Source: Theobroma cacao (Eukaryota > Streptophyta > Magnoliopsida > Malvales > Malvaceae). Taken from it: DNA of 64,000 bases. A program made the translations under genes and the position numbers. This document shows, piece by piece, positions 1-11,958 of this stretch. The notes beneath the pieces are model-generated. The model made no database searches and was not told the DNA's origin. It saw only the letters and a list, made by a program, of their open reading frames with translations. Positions within the stretch are counted from its first letter, which is position 1, and the number at the start of each line of letters is the position of its first letter. Where the stretch lies: the NCBI RefSeq assembly GCF_000208745.1, contig NC_030850.1:19257032-19321031 (forward strand), written 5' to 3'.

Positions 1-221
1 CACTTTATATTTCTGCATATATACATGCTCTGAATGTATAGTGTCATTTTCTATGTGAAATGAATAAAATTTGCTAGAATGAATAAGTAAAATAAGCACA
101 CACTAAGGGGGAGCACACACTTAGGGGGAGTAATCCTCCATTTTTTGCAAAACTAAAAAGAATAAAAGGACACTGTGCTGTTAATCAAGGAATGTTTTGT
201 CATCAACAAAAAAAGGGTGAT
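1..221 (+). mobile_element. 3' end of a Ty1/copia internal region with polypurine tract
   Basis: Non-coding tail of a copia-type retrotransposon in front of its 3' LTR. A polypurine tract (A-rich then GGG, 208-220) directly precedes the LTR start at 222, as needed for plus-strand priming. At about 93-130 an 18-bp unit containing AGGGGGAG occurs twice in tandem and looks like an extra PPT. The stretch resembles the region before the second copia LTR at 59694 (same TTTTGTCATCA string before the PPT). The rest of the element lies outside the window. Confidence 0.75.
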
Positions 222-480
222 TGTTGGCTCCGTTAGTTTTTGATGATAATAAAACATTCTCATTCATTGTGTCTAATATCTCTACTTAAGTGTGCATGAC
301 AAAAATTGTATGCAAATAATAAATCAATTCGTCAAAAGTGTATATCAAAAATCACATGAATGAGGAAAAATGATTGATCAACAAAAAGGAAGGTCCTTAG
401 TTGAATAATGAAGGGTATTGGTTGGCTAAAATTCAAATTGGAGAAATGGCGAGCTGAAGGATATTGAGAAACAGAACCGA

Positions 481-589
481 CTTAGTCGACCAAGAAATAA
501 GTTAGTCGACTAAGTGTTCTCTGCCAGAAACTAAGACCAGAAGATAAAACCAACTTAATCGACTAAGAAGGAACTTAGTCGACTAAGAG
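481..589 (+). repeat. Array of CTTAGTCGACTAAG palindromes in copia LTR
   Basis: Four near-copies of the self-complementary 14-mer CTTAGTCGACTAAG lie at 481-494, 501-514, 556-569 and 576-589, grouped in two pairs. They sit in U3, roughly 120 bp upstream of the TATA box. Function unknown; a dimeric transcription-factor site or a structured RNA element are both possible. Confidence 0.8.
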
Positions 590-706
590 CTCTTTGTCTG
601 CAATTTGAACCTGAGCACTAGAAGATAGATTAATGGATAGAACCATCTCTCAATTGTTTCCAACAGCCATAAATTGTCAAATTACCATCAAAGTTGTTTC
701 TCTAAG

Positions 707-714
707 TATAAAAG
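707..714 (+). promoter_or_regulatory. TATA box of copia LTR
   Basis: TATAAAAG in the context CTAAGTATAAAAGGG. The second copia LTR has the same context (AAAGTATAAAAGG at about 60501-60512). The conserved position supports a core promoter at the U3/R border. Confidence 0.6.
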
Positions 715-1371
715 GGTCTTCCAACGGTTAGAAAACACATAGAGAGATTAGAAGGCTTCTAAGAACAAAAAGAGCTCAAAATAGCAAAAATTCTTTGCAA
801 TACTCTTAGCACTTCACTCCAATCTTTGTGTTTGAGATAGGCACTTCACTTGGTACCTTTCAGATCAAGCTAGTGATCATAGGTACATTCTTATTTCTTT
901 TCTTCTTGAATACTTAAAGTGAGCAAATCACTCTAAGGGGTTTATTCAAGATTGGGTTAGCTTGATTGAATGTATAGGTTCTAACTTAGCCTAGAAAAAT
1001 TAGTTGTTGGGTTTTGGTTGATCTTGTGAAAAACCATTGTTGTAGGTTGTGGTTGAGCCTTTGAAAAACCACTTTGGGTTTTAGTTGATCCCGGTAAAAA
1101 CTATTGTAAAAGGTTTTTGGCTGAACCTGGTAAAAGCCATTGTAAAGCTTGGTGAAAGCTTGTGAATTTCACCATTTATAGTGGATTAGTTGGAAAATCT
1201 TTAGTTGGATAATCAAGGTAGTGGATGTAGGTCTTGGACCGAACCACTCTAAATTTTTATGCATTGTCTACTCTATTTTTATTTTCATTGCTTTTCAAAT
1301 TAGTTCCTCATCTTGCCAAGAGCCAAAAAGTGCTATTCACCCCCCTCTAGCACATTTACTTGGGACCAACC

Positions 1372-2150
1372 TATGATACTTACACTTGCATGATAATTTT
1401 TTTTTTGAAAGGGCTTCCATGATAAATTTGACAACAAAAAGCAGCCACCAAATGTACAAGAGAACGAGGGATATTTTGCAAGATTGAAGATTGAAGTCCT
1501 AACAATCTCTAGTTTTCTTCTTCCCCTTATCTTCTATGATTTTCTTGTAATGTTAATGATGGTGAAACTTACTTGGTTTATGTCTTCAGTATTTAGAATG
1601 AACTAATTTATTTCTATAAGATTGCAATTGAACTCAACATGTAAGTTGGATTTTTAATCTTTTCTCTTTCTTATGATTAATATTAATTGAGTTGTTTATT
1701 TTAGTCTTGTGTTTAATCCATTTGATTAACTAATCACCAATTGGGTTGATTTGGTAAACTAAATAAACTTGGGAAAAGGAATTTAGTATTAACTATGGAT
1801 GGAATAGCATGTGTTCAAATTCATTTAGTTAATTGAATGATTTGATTTATGTTTGAGATAGGAATATACTTACATGCCATATGTAACCAATATAGAGTCC
1901 AAGCTTAATGAATCTTTCTTTAATCTAGTTCTTATAGGAATATAGTGACTTGTGTTAGCTTTATTTTTATTTTGAAATGAAAAAATTGATTGAACTTAAA
2001 GAGCTTTGAAAATAAATGAAAGATACTTTTGAATATAATGAAAATTGTTAAAGATGTTTCGAAGCTAAACTTAAGAGAAAGATATATTCAAAGGCTAAGA
2101 ATGATTGAACATGCTTTGAAAGTGAGTGATCATACTCTTGAACTTTAAGA
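1372..2150 (+). repeat. Old LTR-like repeat fragment (repeat R, plus copy)
   Basis: No coding capacity. The part at about 1500-1930 is homologous to the reverse complement of about 41270-41700. Shared landmarks in the same order are ATTGCAATTGAACTC, AAACTTGGGAAAAGG-like, and CATATGTAACCA with GAGTCC-AGCTTAATGAAT. This makes it a dispersed repeat. The style resembles LTRs of Tat/Athila-type gypsy elements, but that assignment is by impression only. Confidence 0.5.
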
Positions 2151-2159
2151 AATGCCTCT

Positions 2160-3640
2160 CAATTTTCCTTAAGATTTTTTATTTTCAAAATCAAAGTGCC
2201 AGCCTAAGTATTAAAGTCTCAAAAGAAAAGACTTGATTCTTAAATGAGAAGAAAGCAAAATTTATTTCTTTATCACAAGAAGAATTGATTCTGAAGAAGG
2301 AGAATTTAGTTTTTAAGCAAAGATCAATAGTGAAGAATCGATTCTGAGAAAAGAAAAAGTCGATTTTTGGAGGACAAAAGCTTTAGAATTTGTGAAGAAC
2401 CAACACCTCAAAGAGAAAGAATTGATTCTACAAGGACGGAATGCAGAAAGCTGAAAGAAAAGAAGAAAGAATCGATTATACATGGGCAAGATATCAATTC
2501 TTGAAGCACCTGAAGCAAAATTCAAAAGGTTGGTGACCAAGAAAGAAATGGTAAAATTGGATAAGATTAGAGCACCAAAATCAAGCTCAAATTCCAATTT
2601 TAGCACCAAACCACAATGAATAACCAACAACTTGAGGCTGAAAAATCGATTCTCCCAGATTGCAAAGGTGTCATCTTTGAACCTAGTTGTAGAAGAACCG
2701 ACATCTCAAAATAAAAGAATTGATTCTTCAGAGATAGAAAGCTCTAGACTTTAAGAAGAACTAACATCTCAAAATATAAGAATCGATTCTCTAAAGACAA
2801 AAAGTTCTAGATTTTGTGAAGAGTCGATTACTTAAGAGCAAAAACTTGATTCTACATATGCAACAGAATTGTGCAAGCTAGTTGGAACGTACGAGAAATG
2901 ATTCCAATTTTGCTCCAACGGGCACGAAATAACAAAGGCTATAAATACCTACCTTGAGGACGTTAAAGTAAGGAACTTGAACAAATTTGAATCATCTTTG
3001 AAGAAGAAAAGAGAGAAAAAACAAGAAAAATAGTTGTAAGCAAAAAAGTCCTATCTTCGAGCAAGAGCATAACCTAAAGATCACATTTTTATCTTTCAGT
3101 TAATCTCCCTTCATCATCTATATCTTTTGAGAAAGCTCTTACCTTTTTGAACCTAAACTTATTTATTAGCTTTTTTAGAGGTTTTGAGGTAAAGGCTCTT
3201 AAGAATCCATTGTTGTATGCAAGAGAAAGGTAGAGGGGTTTTACTCAATCTTTCAAAAAGTTGTATCTTGTGTAAAGGTTATGCTTGAACCTAAAACAGG
3301 TAGTGTCTTGGTAAAAGTTAGGCCAGATCTTGTAAAAGGCATGTTGCGAAGGGTACACTTGATCTTGTTAAAAGGCATGTTGTAAAGGTTATGCTTGATC
3401 TTGTTGAAAAAGCAAGCTGATAGTGGATTCAAACTCCTTGTGCTATCAAGGGAGAGGACGTAGGCATTAAAAGGCCGAACCTCAATAAAAATCCTATTAA
3501 GTACATTTTATTTTTCTACTCTTTACTTATTCATTTCATACTTTGTTTTGCTATTCTATTTTCTCATATTTCTGCTTCATCTTCAAAGGTTTTCGAAAAA
3601 GGAGGAAGTTTTACTTCACAACGAATTGACCCCCTATCTT
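2160..3640 (+). mobile_element. Third LTR-like segment, solo or partial
   Basis: It has the layout of the two copia LTRs: a palindrome array, then a TATA-like GGCTATAAATACC at about 2937-2949, then repeats of a TTGTAAAAGGCATGTTG type and a GAATTGACCCCC string near 3625. Neither end shows a clean TG...CA terminus and I found no target-site duplication, so the limits are approximate. It appears inserted in an older repeat that continues on both sides. Confidence 0.5.
2282..2852 (+). repeat. Dispersed GAATCGATTC palindromes
   Basis: About ten exact or near copies of GAATCGATTC are scattered over 570 bp (for example 2282-2291, 2335-2344, and around 2417, 2467, 2645, 2717 and 2780), all upstream of the TATA-like site near 2940. 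A reverse-strand 105-codon frame through this stretch is a by-product of the repeats. Confidence 0.7.
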
Positions 3641-4490
3641 GGTAATTTTAATTAAGCTTATCTTTCTAACAAATTGGTTAAAAGAAATGTTTCTATAAGA
3701 ATATCTGAAGATATTTATAATTGAATTAGAACTTTAGTTTAACAACTCAATCCATTTAGTAAGTTAAGAGAGAGTAGAAAAGATTGAAATGAAGTGTTGA
3801 GGGAAATTGTAATCCTAGGCTTTTTTCTTATTGATTTCTTAAATTCAAATTCTTATTTTTATTTGTTAGTTTTATTTTACTATTATTTTGTAAATTTAAA
3901 TCGTGTTTGGAACTTTAGTAATATGTGAAACTGTAAAGTTGTTGCAACTTTAGTAATTAACAAGTTTTGGCAACAATTCCTTATGGGAATAGTACTTAAC
4001 TCTTCAATATATTATTTATTAGTGATATGTGCACTTGCATAGTAAATTCCACAACACCAAGCGAGCTACTGATCTATAAAACAAAAGCAAGGGAAAATAG
4101 TGAATGGATAGGGGAAGGGGACAAGCCAAGGGGAAGAGTTTTTGCAATAAACCATACTTTGCAAAAACAACATGATATTATTAGTAACCATATAATTTCT
4201 TCTCAAATGTTCAATAACTTTAATTTAACCATTTTCCATAAATGCATTTGAAATCTAAAATGCATAGGAAAGTTGTTAAGAATTTATAGCTCCAAGTACA
4301 AAACATTTACATGGAGAAAAGAAAGAAGAGTTCTCAAATCCACAATTTCCATAACATCCATTCATCACGTGAATGCATCATTAGATAATCAATCAACTCA
4401 TTAATTCCAACAAGCACAATAATCATTAACTCACTATACATAGGTGTCACAGCATCCAATATATAAATGAGGAGTCAAGTTATACCATTG
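3641..4490. other. No gene seen; probable old LTR end
   Basis: AT-rich sequence. 3641-4040 has the look of the U5 end of a Tat/Athila-type LTR (CAACAATTCCTTATGGGAA, then GTGCACTTGCATAG). A 74-codon plus-strand frame at 4027-4251 matches no family I know and has no supporting context, so I do not call it a gene. Confidence 0.35.
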
Positions 4491-4499
4491 ACAAAAGAT

Positions 4500-4775
4500 A
4501 AAGGGAACATGGGTACTTTTCCCAATTCAACATTGTGGTAATCTTACCCACACCAGACTTTAGAAAGGGGAAAATATGGGTACATTTGCCTACTCAACCA
4601 TGTGGTATTCTTACCCTTACACCGAGCTTTAGAAAGGGAAAATATGGGTACATTTGCCAACTGAACCCTATGGTATTCTTACCCCCAAACTAGGCTTTAG
4701 AAGGGAAAAAATGGGTACATTTGCAACTTGACCATGTGGTATTCTTACCCTTAAACAAGGGTTTAGAATCAATTT
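4500..4775 (+). repeat. Minisatellite, about 67-bp unit, 4 copies
   Basis: The anchor GGGTAC recurs at 4511, 4578, 4646 and 4713 (spacing 67, 68, 67). Each unit holds ATATGGGTACATTTGCC, CCATGTGGTATTCTTACCC and TTTAGAAAGGG. The fourth unit runs into the target site of the next element at 4786. Confidence 0.85.
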
Positions 4776-5120
4776 ATAATACAATGGGAATGTGACACCC
4801 AATACCCTATTATTGTGAAACCTCGACCTCAGTACACACATAACTCTAAGTAGACGCGATAACACAGACCCACGGTAATTTCATTATTTCTCATGGTGAG
4901 CTCCTGGAACTAGCTTTCTAATGTTATTAAGGTCTAAGTAGGCCTAAGGAATAAATGAATAATGGTAAAATGAATGAAGAAGATAGAAATACTAATAATT
5001 TCCATACTATGGGCAAAATGGTCATTTTGTATCTCGAATCTAAATTTTTACTTTTTCGTGAACCCGAGTATTTTTAGACTATTATGGACTTTATCTCAGT
5101 GTCAAAAGAGTAAAAAGGTT

Positions 5121-8026
5121 TGCCACGCCCCGGAACTCCCATCGAGCCCGTGACAACCGTCACGACGTCTCGATAGGCATCATTACCCCGAATGTCGATC
5201 GAAACCCTACAAGGCTTAGCATCAGCTTTCGCATCTCCCCAGTGAGTGACAGTTATTAATTCTCACATTTTAAAAAAATCATAAGTCATTTTGCAAATCA
5301 AAATAATAAAATATTACTTTCTAGCTCATATGGGCATTTTCGTCATTTTTTTTTAAAATACCAAAACTCGCCAAAATATGGTGTAAAAGCTAAATATATT
5401 TATACATACTTTAAATCAAATAACTAAAGAATAAAATTACTTTTACAATGACACGTGGGCCCCCAACTGACTAAGAAGATGTAGGGTACGAACCCTTACT
5501 TTCTAGGATGCAACTCCGAGATTAATTCTCATCTTAATCAACTATCAACAAATTGTCTTGAGCCTGAAAAATGGATAGGAAGAGGGGTGAGATTATGATT
5601 ACATAATCTCAGTCAGTAAACAATTACCATCAAAAGCATCTAAAGCCGAGTAGATAGAGACAATATAAAAACAGTATATCTCAATAATGTTCATAATGCA
5701 AAATTCGTTTCAATCTATACCAAATAATTTCTTTTCATCAAAATTTCTCGGCTTATGAATTTCTTAAACTTGGCCCCTGTCAAAATCATTCTCGCGGGTA
5801 CCTTCATCAAGGTATCCCATTGAGACCGCCAAGGGCGTTCAATGACCCATACCTATAAACATGTTTTCACATCTGACACACAGCCGTTCCTTGGCGTTGG
5901 CTGAGTCTCACTCTCACGTGGTGGCCCGAACGTGAGGTGCACTCAAAACATACCTCAGGAGATACTTCACCCAACATCTCCCCCCAGAGGTAAGTATATA
6001 ATTGAGTTACCGTGCCCCTCTCATAGGCAGTCCATGAAAACCTGCACCACTACAGTGACCGTTTAATATACCACAAGACCCATAAAAATTTCAGTAGCAT
6101 AATATGGCAAATAAAATGTAATCCAGTCTACCGAGACCAATCCAAAACTATTCATATATTTCATGCCAACCCTAAAAATTTAGCCATCATGCTACCATAG
6201 TGTCATAAGCCACAATTTCAATAACATATAAAATCATAAATTTTAACACAGTCTCCATATACTCAATTTTCTCAAAACAATTTTTGATTTCAAAACCAGT
6301 ATAAATCTCATTTTTATTAAAAAATATTTTAATTAGAAAACATAATAATTTATAATTTAAGCTCAACATTCAATAAAAGCATCAAACAAGTATAATAACT
6401 CTAGATATTTAAGACGATAAGTTGTCCACTCACAATTCTAGGAGTCGATATACTCCTAACCCCAGTCTTCAAGCACAATCTCTGTACTTTTACCAGTGTA
6501 ATTTGCTCACCACCTATCCACAATGTACAATACATAATTCACCACATTAATGCTTGACCATTATAAAATCAATTCAGGCTCGGTGTATATGCATGATATG
6601 ACATGCAACTTATCCGAATACCGCTTAAATGTGGTGCTGACCTAATTCGACCTATTACCCGATTAAATTACTAACGCGTCCAATTTAATCCCAAATTAAT
6701 TTTTTTCAGTTTCTATACCTCAATTGCACCCAAATTGACTTAATGTTCCTCAGTGTGGTGCAAATTATCAATCTCGATAGCAAATTACGAAAATACCCTT
6801 AGTGGGTAAAAATTTGTATTTTTACTCTGAAAATTCCCATTATTTTTCTAGGCTCATAATTCCTCAAATAAACATCAAGATCAGCAGCCAATATTCCCCT
6901 AGAAAATTCAGCCAATAATGGTAATGGAGGAAAATGAATTCTTTTCTTGTTGTTTTGTTTCTAAATATGCTAAACTAACTTAAAACACTAACATAACTTA
7001 AAATCAAATTAATCTAACTTCATTCTCTCTCCATACNNNNNNNNNNNNNNNNNNNNNNNNNNNNNNNNNNNNNNNNNNNNNNNNNNNNNNNNNNNNNNNN
7101 NNNNNNNNNNNNNNNNNNNNNNNNNNNNNNNNNNNNNNNNNNNNNNNNNNNNNNNNNNNNNNNNNNNNNNNNNNNNNNNNNNNNNNNNNNNNNNNNNNNN
7201 NNNNNNNNNNNNNNNNNNNNNNNNNNNNNNNNNNNNNNNNNNNNNNNNNNNNNNNNNNNNNNNNNNNNNNNNNNNNNNNNNNNNNNNNNNNNNNNNNNNN
7301 NNNNNNNNNNNNNNNNNNNNNNNNNNNNNNNNNNNNNNNNNNNNNNNNNNNNNNNNNNNNNNNNNNNNNNNNNNNNNNNNNNNNNNNNNNNNNNNNNNNN
7401 NNNNNNNNNNNNNNNNNNNNNNNNNNNNNNNNNNNNNNNNNNNNNNNNNNNNNNNNNNNNNNNNNNNNNNNNNNNNNNNNNNNNNNNNNNNNNNNNNNNN
7501 NNNNNNNNNNNNNNNNNNNNNNNNNNNNNNNNNNNNNNNNNNNNNNNNNNNNNNNNNNNNNNNNNNNNNNNNNNNNNNNNNNNNNNNNNNNNNNNNNNNN
7601 NNNNNNNNNNNNNNNNNNNNNNNNNNNNNNNNNNNNNNNNNNNNNNNNNNNNNNNNNNNNNNNNTTTTCACTTCTAAACCTCAAATCATACTCCAATAAG
7701 TCAAATGGACCAAAAAAATCTTTTCTAAAAATTCCCATTTTGTCCCCAAGTGGCAAATGACCATTTTACCCCTAGATAGTGAAAATTTCGGTTTGACTCC
7801 AAATTGATCCTCGAACTCCGAATTACCATTTTGAGTCATCCCTAAACTGTGAAACTCTTACTTTCACCTTAAAATTCCTATTTGAACTAGTTAAGGCTTA
7901 ATCGACTTAATGATACCATTAGGGGCAATATCGTCTTTTAACGATTTCTCAAACTTCCTAAATATGTAACCATTCTATTGAGCATGTAAATGACGTCGTA
8001 ATTATTTTATAGAACAGGGTTTGACA
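5121..8026 (-). mobile_element. Family B solo LTR, reverse, with assembly gap
   Basis: Read on the minus strand it starts TGTCAAACCC (8026) and ends GGGGCGTGGCA (5121), like the other family B LTRs. Flanks are AGGTT (5116-5120) and TGGTT (8027-8031), a target-site duplication with one change. Length including the N run is 2906 bp, against 2866-2988 bp for the four other family B LTRs. It interrupts the family A LTR starting at 4791. Confidence 0.8.
7037..7664. other. Assembly gap (628 N)
   Basis: Unresolved bases inside the family B LTR. By alignment to the other copies, the missing part should hold the promoter-proximal leader and the predicted splice donor. Frames called across it are meaningless. 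Confidence 1.
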
Positions 8027-8360
8027 TGGTTGCACAAAGGATGGGAGGAAGAAAAAGTCACCATGTTAATGGCATTTTGGTAAATTAAGTGAAATTTGGA
8101 TTAACTTGAAGCATAAATATCTAAGTTCCAGCAATTTTCAGCAGCTTCTTCCTCTCCTTCCTTCCATCTCTTCTCCCCTTCTCACGTTTTCTCATCTTCC
8201 ATGGAAGCTTGCTTTGAAACCTCCATAAATTTTCTCATGGTAACCCTAAAACTTATGTTTTTATATACCTTGTCATAGGATTTTTCATGCTCTTTCACTT
8301 TTACACTTCAAGAACCTTCAAAACCCTTTCCTTAATACTTTCTCTCAGTAGTTGGACATT

Positions 8361-8362
8361 CT

Positions 8363-8393
<31 letters not shown>

Positions 8394-8394
8394 T
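8361..8394 (+). repeat. (GA)n microsatellite
   Basis: Nearly pure GA dinucleotide run in the transcribed-leader part of the family A LTR, just upstream of a splice-donor-like AAGGTGAGT at 8449-8457. Confidence 0.9.
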
Positions 8395-8989
8395 TTTCCA
8401 TAATAGTTTGAAAGCTTTTGAAAAGGAATTCAACTACAAAGAAACCCTAAGGTGAGTAATAAGTTAGGATTGATTTTTAATATGTTGATAATGGCTAACA
8501 ATGGGCTTTGTGAGTGTTTTATTGTTAAGGTTGTTTATTCATTTTTAGGGTGACTAGAGTAGTGAAATAAATGGTCACTTAATGGTGATTGGAAGCTAGT
8601 TAGGAATAACTAGCTGAACTTGAGTTAGGAAATAGCTTTTGGGATTATATTAATGCCAATTTGGGTGATTGAGTTGCTATTGGGTGTGATAGGTTCCAAC
8701 GAGATCCCACATCTCTATTTGGAGCATGGGTCAAAACTAGAGTCGATCAAAGCATCAACAAAGACTGGTGAGTGAACTTGCATTTAAAATGTTTTGGGAA
8801 ATGCTTGGTATTTGGATGAAGCACGTGAATGATTTTTATTTGATTTTTCCTTAAAGATTATGCATGGGAACAAGCCTTTATTGAAACGTGTTATGTTGTG
8901 AGTGTGCAATATGATGAATTCTTATGCTCTTATATTATGTTGATATATAAATGTTGTGTATTGATAGTTAATATTGTGTAATAAATATA

Positions 8990-9175
8990 ATCGTGTGTGT
9001 GCGCAATGTGGGTGATGCACATGCCGGTGATGGTGCGAAAGTGTGGATGATGATATTGCTTGTGCGAGTAGGGAGTGAACACGATTATATTGAAATGTGC
9101 GAGTAAGGAGTGCATATGATGATATTGCCTTGTGCGTTTAGGGAGTGCACATTGGCTGAGTGAAGTGGTGGTATA
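8990..9175 (+). repeat. GTGCG-rich imperfect tandem repeats in family A LTR
   Basis: Imperfect 25-45 bp units built on TGTGCGAGTAGGGAGTGCACA alternating with ATGATGATATTG. The same array occurs in the second family A LTR at about 11070-11290, with a different number of units. Reverse-strand Thr/His/Ser-rich frames over both arrays are by-products. Confidence 0.7.
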
Positions 9176-9344
9176 CGTGTTTATATATGTTTATGTATGC
9201 ATATATGATAAAAAGTTTATGATTTTAATATGTGAATGTATTGCATGTTGAATCTTGAAAATTGCTAAATACTTTCAAATTGATTTTTATTGCAGCACAA
9301 AATGGATTTTTATTGAAAAGGATCCTTTTTACTTAAGTGCCTTG

Positions 9345-9515
9345 TTTCTTGCCGCAGCGAGAATGCTTTCACTGCAATGAGAAACTCTCGGGTGGTGAGG
9401 GCATTGCACTAGCCCTAGTTTCGCTGCAGCAAGAAACTATCGGGTTTGGGTCAGAAATCTATACTTTGAATTTCGCTGCAACGAAAATGGATTCTCGCTG
9501 CAGTGAGAAACCCTT
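9345..9515 (+). repeat. TTCTCGCTGCAGCGAGAA palindromes in family A LTR
   Basis: Several near-copies of the 18-bp palindrome TTCTCGCTGCAGCGAGAA (variants such as CGCTGCAACGA and CACTGCAATGAG). The series continues beyond the nested insert at 22505-22550, shows as two copies at about 21785-21835 in the second family A LTR, and is densest at 63420-63905 in the third. A 62-codon frame here is a by-product. Confidence 0.75.
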
Positions 9516-11069
9516 GATCAACTGATGATTTTGTAATACCCCATACTTTGATATGGTGACTAATAAAGCTTATCGAATGCCAATTGAGGTTAATTATAAT
9601 GTTTAAAAATGATGAAAGATGAAAGGAATAGCTTGGGATAAAATATTCGGCACGTGAAAAAATAATAATGAAATAATAATATTTTTATTGGGAAAGAATT
9701 TGCTAGATAAAAAGTGATTTGGAAGTGAATTGAGGCATAATAAGGTATTTTGGGTACCAAGGAGACAAGAAGAAATTTTTAGAATAAAATAATATTAAAA
9801 TATTAATATTTTATTCAGTGTCAAAATTTTTCATGAAGGAGGAGTATATGGTCAACCTAAGTGGGGGAGAAGAAGAACAAGAAAATTTTGGAGAAAAATG
9901 ATGTTAATGGGGCCCGTGTGTCTTTATTAAATAAAGATAGCGCGAGTAAATAAATATTTTAAATATTATGGGGACACGCGTTGGAGTACAAACTTTATAC
10001 TTCGTTTGTACATGTGTAAAAGAAGGTAATAGAAGGAATATGGAGTTAAATGAGTGATGGGAGGATACAATTAAAAAGGGTAAAAACCTTGGAGGGTAAA
10101 ATAGTAATTTTGCCATTTGCTTGGTCAAAGCTTCCCAAGGAAGCTTTATCTCCTTTCTTTTTAAGCCATGACTATCCTTCTCCTTTCCCACCAGATTTTC
10201 TTCTTCTTCCTCCTCCATCCCACGCCATTTTCTCATTCTTCACCATGAAAAGTTAATTTTCTTTCATTTTCTTTCCTTGTTTTCTTTTCATTTCCTTTCA
10301 CTTTTTGCTTCTTCCTTCTCCCAACTCCTTATGCACCAAAGTTACAACTTCTAACCCCAATTTCCAGCACTTCCAAACCCAAGGAGAGAGAAAGAAAAAT
10401 CTCTCTTTCTTTCCTTTATTTTCTATTTCTACTTCACTTTCAACAACACTTGGATTTTTGGCTTCAAATCTTCATTTTCAAGGTTGAAAGGTATATATTT
10501 CCAACTTTTGGAATTTTTGAATTTATGGTTATATTTTCAGATTTATTTCCTAATTTCTGCAAATTATTTTTCTTGGAAAGATTAGGTTTTTTGTTGATCT
10601 TCATGCCTCCAAGCTCATCCAGGTAACGAAATTTTAAATTAGAGTAGTTGGCCAAATGGGTTTGTGAATTAGACTAGAAATTTAGGTTAAATGTCAAGTT
10701 AGAGGGTAGATTGCCTAATGTAAATTCATTAGAATTATTAGATTTAATTGATGACTTAATTGAGGTTGTTATGGTTTATTAATAAATATAGGCTTTAATG
10801 GTATTTCGAAACTACCTGGATTAGGACCTTGTCAGTGCTAGTTTTGTCAGGTGAGTGAACTTGCATTGAAAATATTTTGGGAAATGTATTGGTATTTGGA
10901 CAAAGCATTTGAACGATTTTTATTTGATTGTTCCTTAAAGATTATGCATGGGAACAAGCTTTTATTAAAACGTTTTACGTTGTGAGTGTGCAATATGATG
11001 AATCCTTGTGCCTTATATGATGTTGATAAATATATATGTTGCGTATTGATAGTTAATATTGTGTAATAA

Positions 11070-11290
11070 ATATAACTATGCGTGTACGCGATGTGGGGGA
11101 TGCACATGTCGGTGATGACGGGGTGCAGAAGTGTGGATAGTGATGTTGATGTGTGTGAGTTGGGAGTGCACACGATGATGTTGATGTGTGTGAGTAGGGA
11201 GTGCACAAGATGATGTTGATGTGCGCGATGTGGGGGTGTACACGATGACTCCGGCTATGTGCGATGCATAGTGCACATGAGTTGGGTGAG
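11070..11290 (+). repeat. GTGTGAG/GGGAGTGCACA tandem repeats
   Basis: Second copy of the family A LTR array, with units containing GTGTGAGTNGGGAGTGCACA and GATGATGTTGATGTG (about 40-50 bp period, 4-5 units). It is followed at 11312-11329 by a short (TA)n run 20 bp upstream of the TTATA insertion site of the family B element. Confidence 0.7.
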
Positions 11291-11950
11291 GTGGTGGTTG
11301 TATACATGCTTGTATATATATATATATATTGTATGGATATGTTTTTATATGTCAAGCCCAGCTCTATATTATGTTTATTATGCCATTCTTACATAAGAAT
11401 GCATGTTTGCTTACTTGGGTACCTCAAAAATCGTTTAAGAACGGCAATGTACCAAATGGTACAATCAAGTTGAATTAAGCCTCGAACTAGTCCAAATAGA
11501 GATTTTAAGATGAAATTGAGAATTTTAAAACCCCAGAATGACTTAAAATGGTGATTCGGAGTTCGAGAACCGATTTGGAGTCAAATTAGAATTTTCATGA
11601 CCTAGGGGCAAAATGGTCATTTTGACACCCGAGGTTAAGATGTGAGTGTTGGATGAAATTTTTGACTAAGATTGATCATTTGGAGTATAATTTGAGTTTG
11701 AGAAGTGAAGAATTTGAATTCCTACATTTTTCTGAGCATAGGGGTAAAATAGTAATTTTACCACCTCAGGGGTAAAATTGTAATTTTACACCACCCAACA
11801 CTTGTCCAGCACATGGAGTTTACCCAATATTATCATGGATAATTGAAGGATTTTATGTGGTGGAGAAAGAAAGTTTAATAGTTAAGAATTTAAAAATGGA
11901 CCAATGGTAAGGTGACAAGTGTCAAGCTTTTATTTCTTTATTATTTTTCT

Positions 11951-11958
11951 TATAAATT
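11951..11958 (+). promoter_or_regulatory. Probable TATA box of family B LTR
   Basis: TATAAATT lies 37 bp upstream of a purine-rich leader with a short ATG frame (11988-12044, 18 codons). The same block is at about 19260 in the 3' LTR. Position 600 in a 3-kb LTR is plausible for a long-U3 chromovirus LTR. Confidence 0.4.

Larger units (their letters stand above)
222..1371 (+). mobile_element. Ty1/copia 3' LTR (about 1.15 kb)
   Basis: Begins TGTTGG directly behind a PPT and ends near GGACCAAC, so it is a 3' LTR; the terminal CA is changed. It is similar in layout to the LTR at 59694-61053: TTTTTGATGATAA early, palindromes in the middle, a TATA box, then repeats of a GAAAAACCATTG type and a CACCCCCCTCTAGCAC string near the end. 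No matching 5' LTR or target-site duplication is in the window. The 3' boundary is certain to within a few bases. Confidence 0.8.

Noticed and set aside
2313..2630. 105-codon reverse frame
   Set aside because: Lies over the GAATCGATTC repeats of an LTR; Phe/Leu/Ser-rich with no homology or context.
4027..4251. 74-codon plus-strand frame
   Set aside because: No family resemblance and it lies in an LTR-end-like, AT-rich stretch; chance length.
7004..7756. Two long reverse frames
   Set aside because: They are formed by the N run; not coding.
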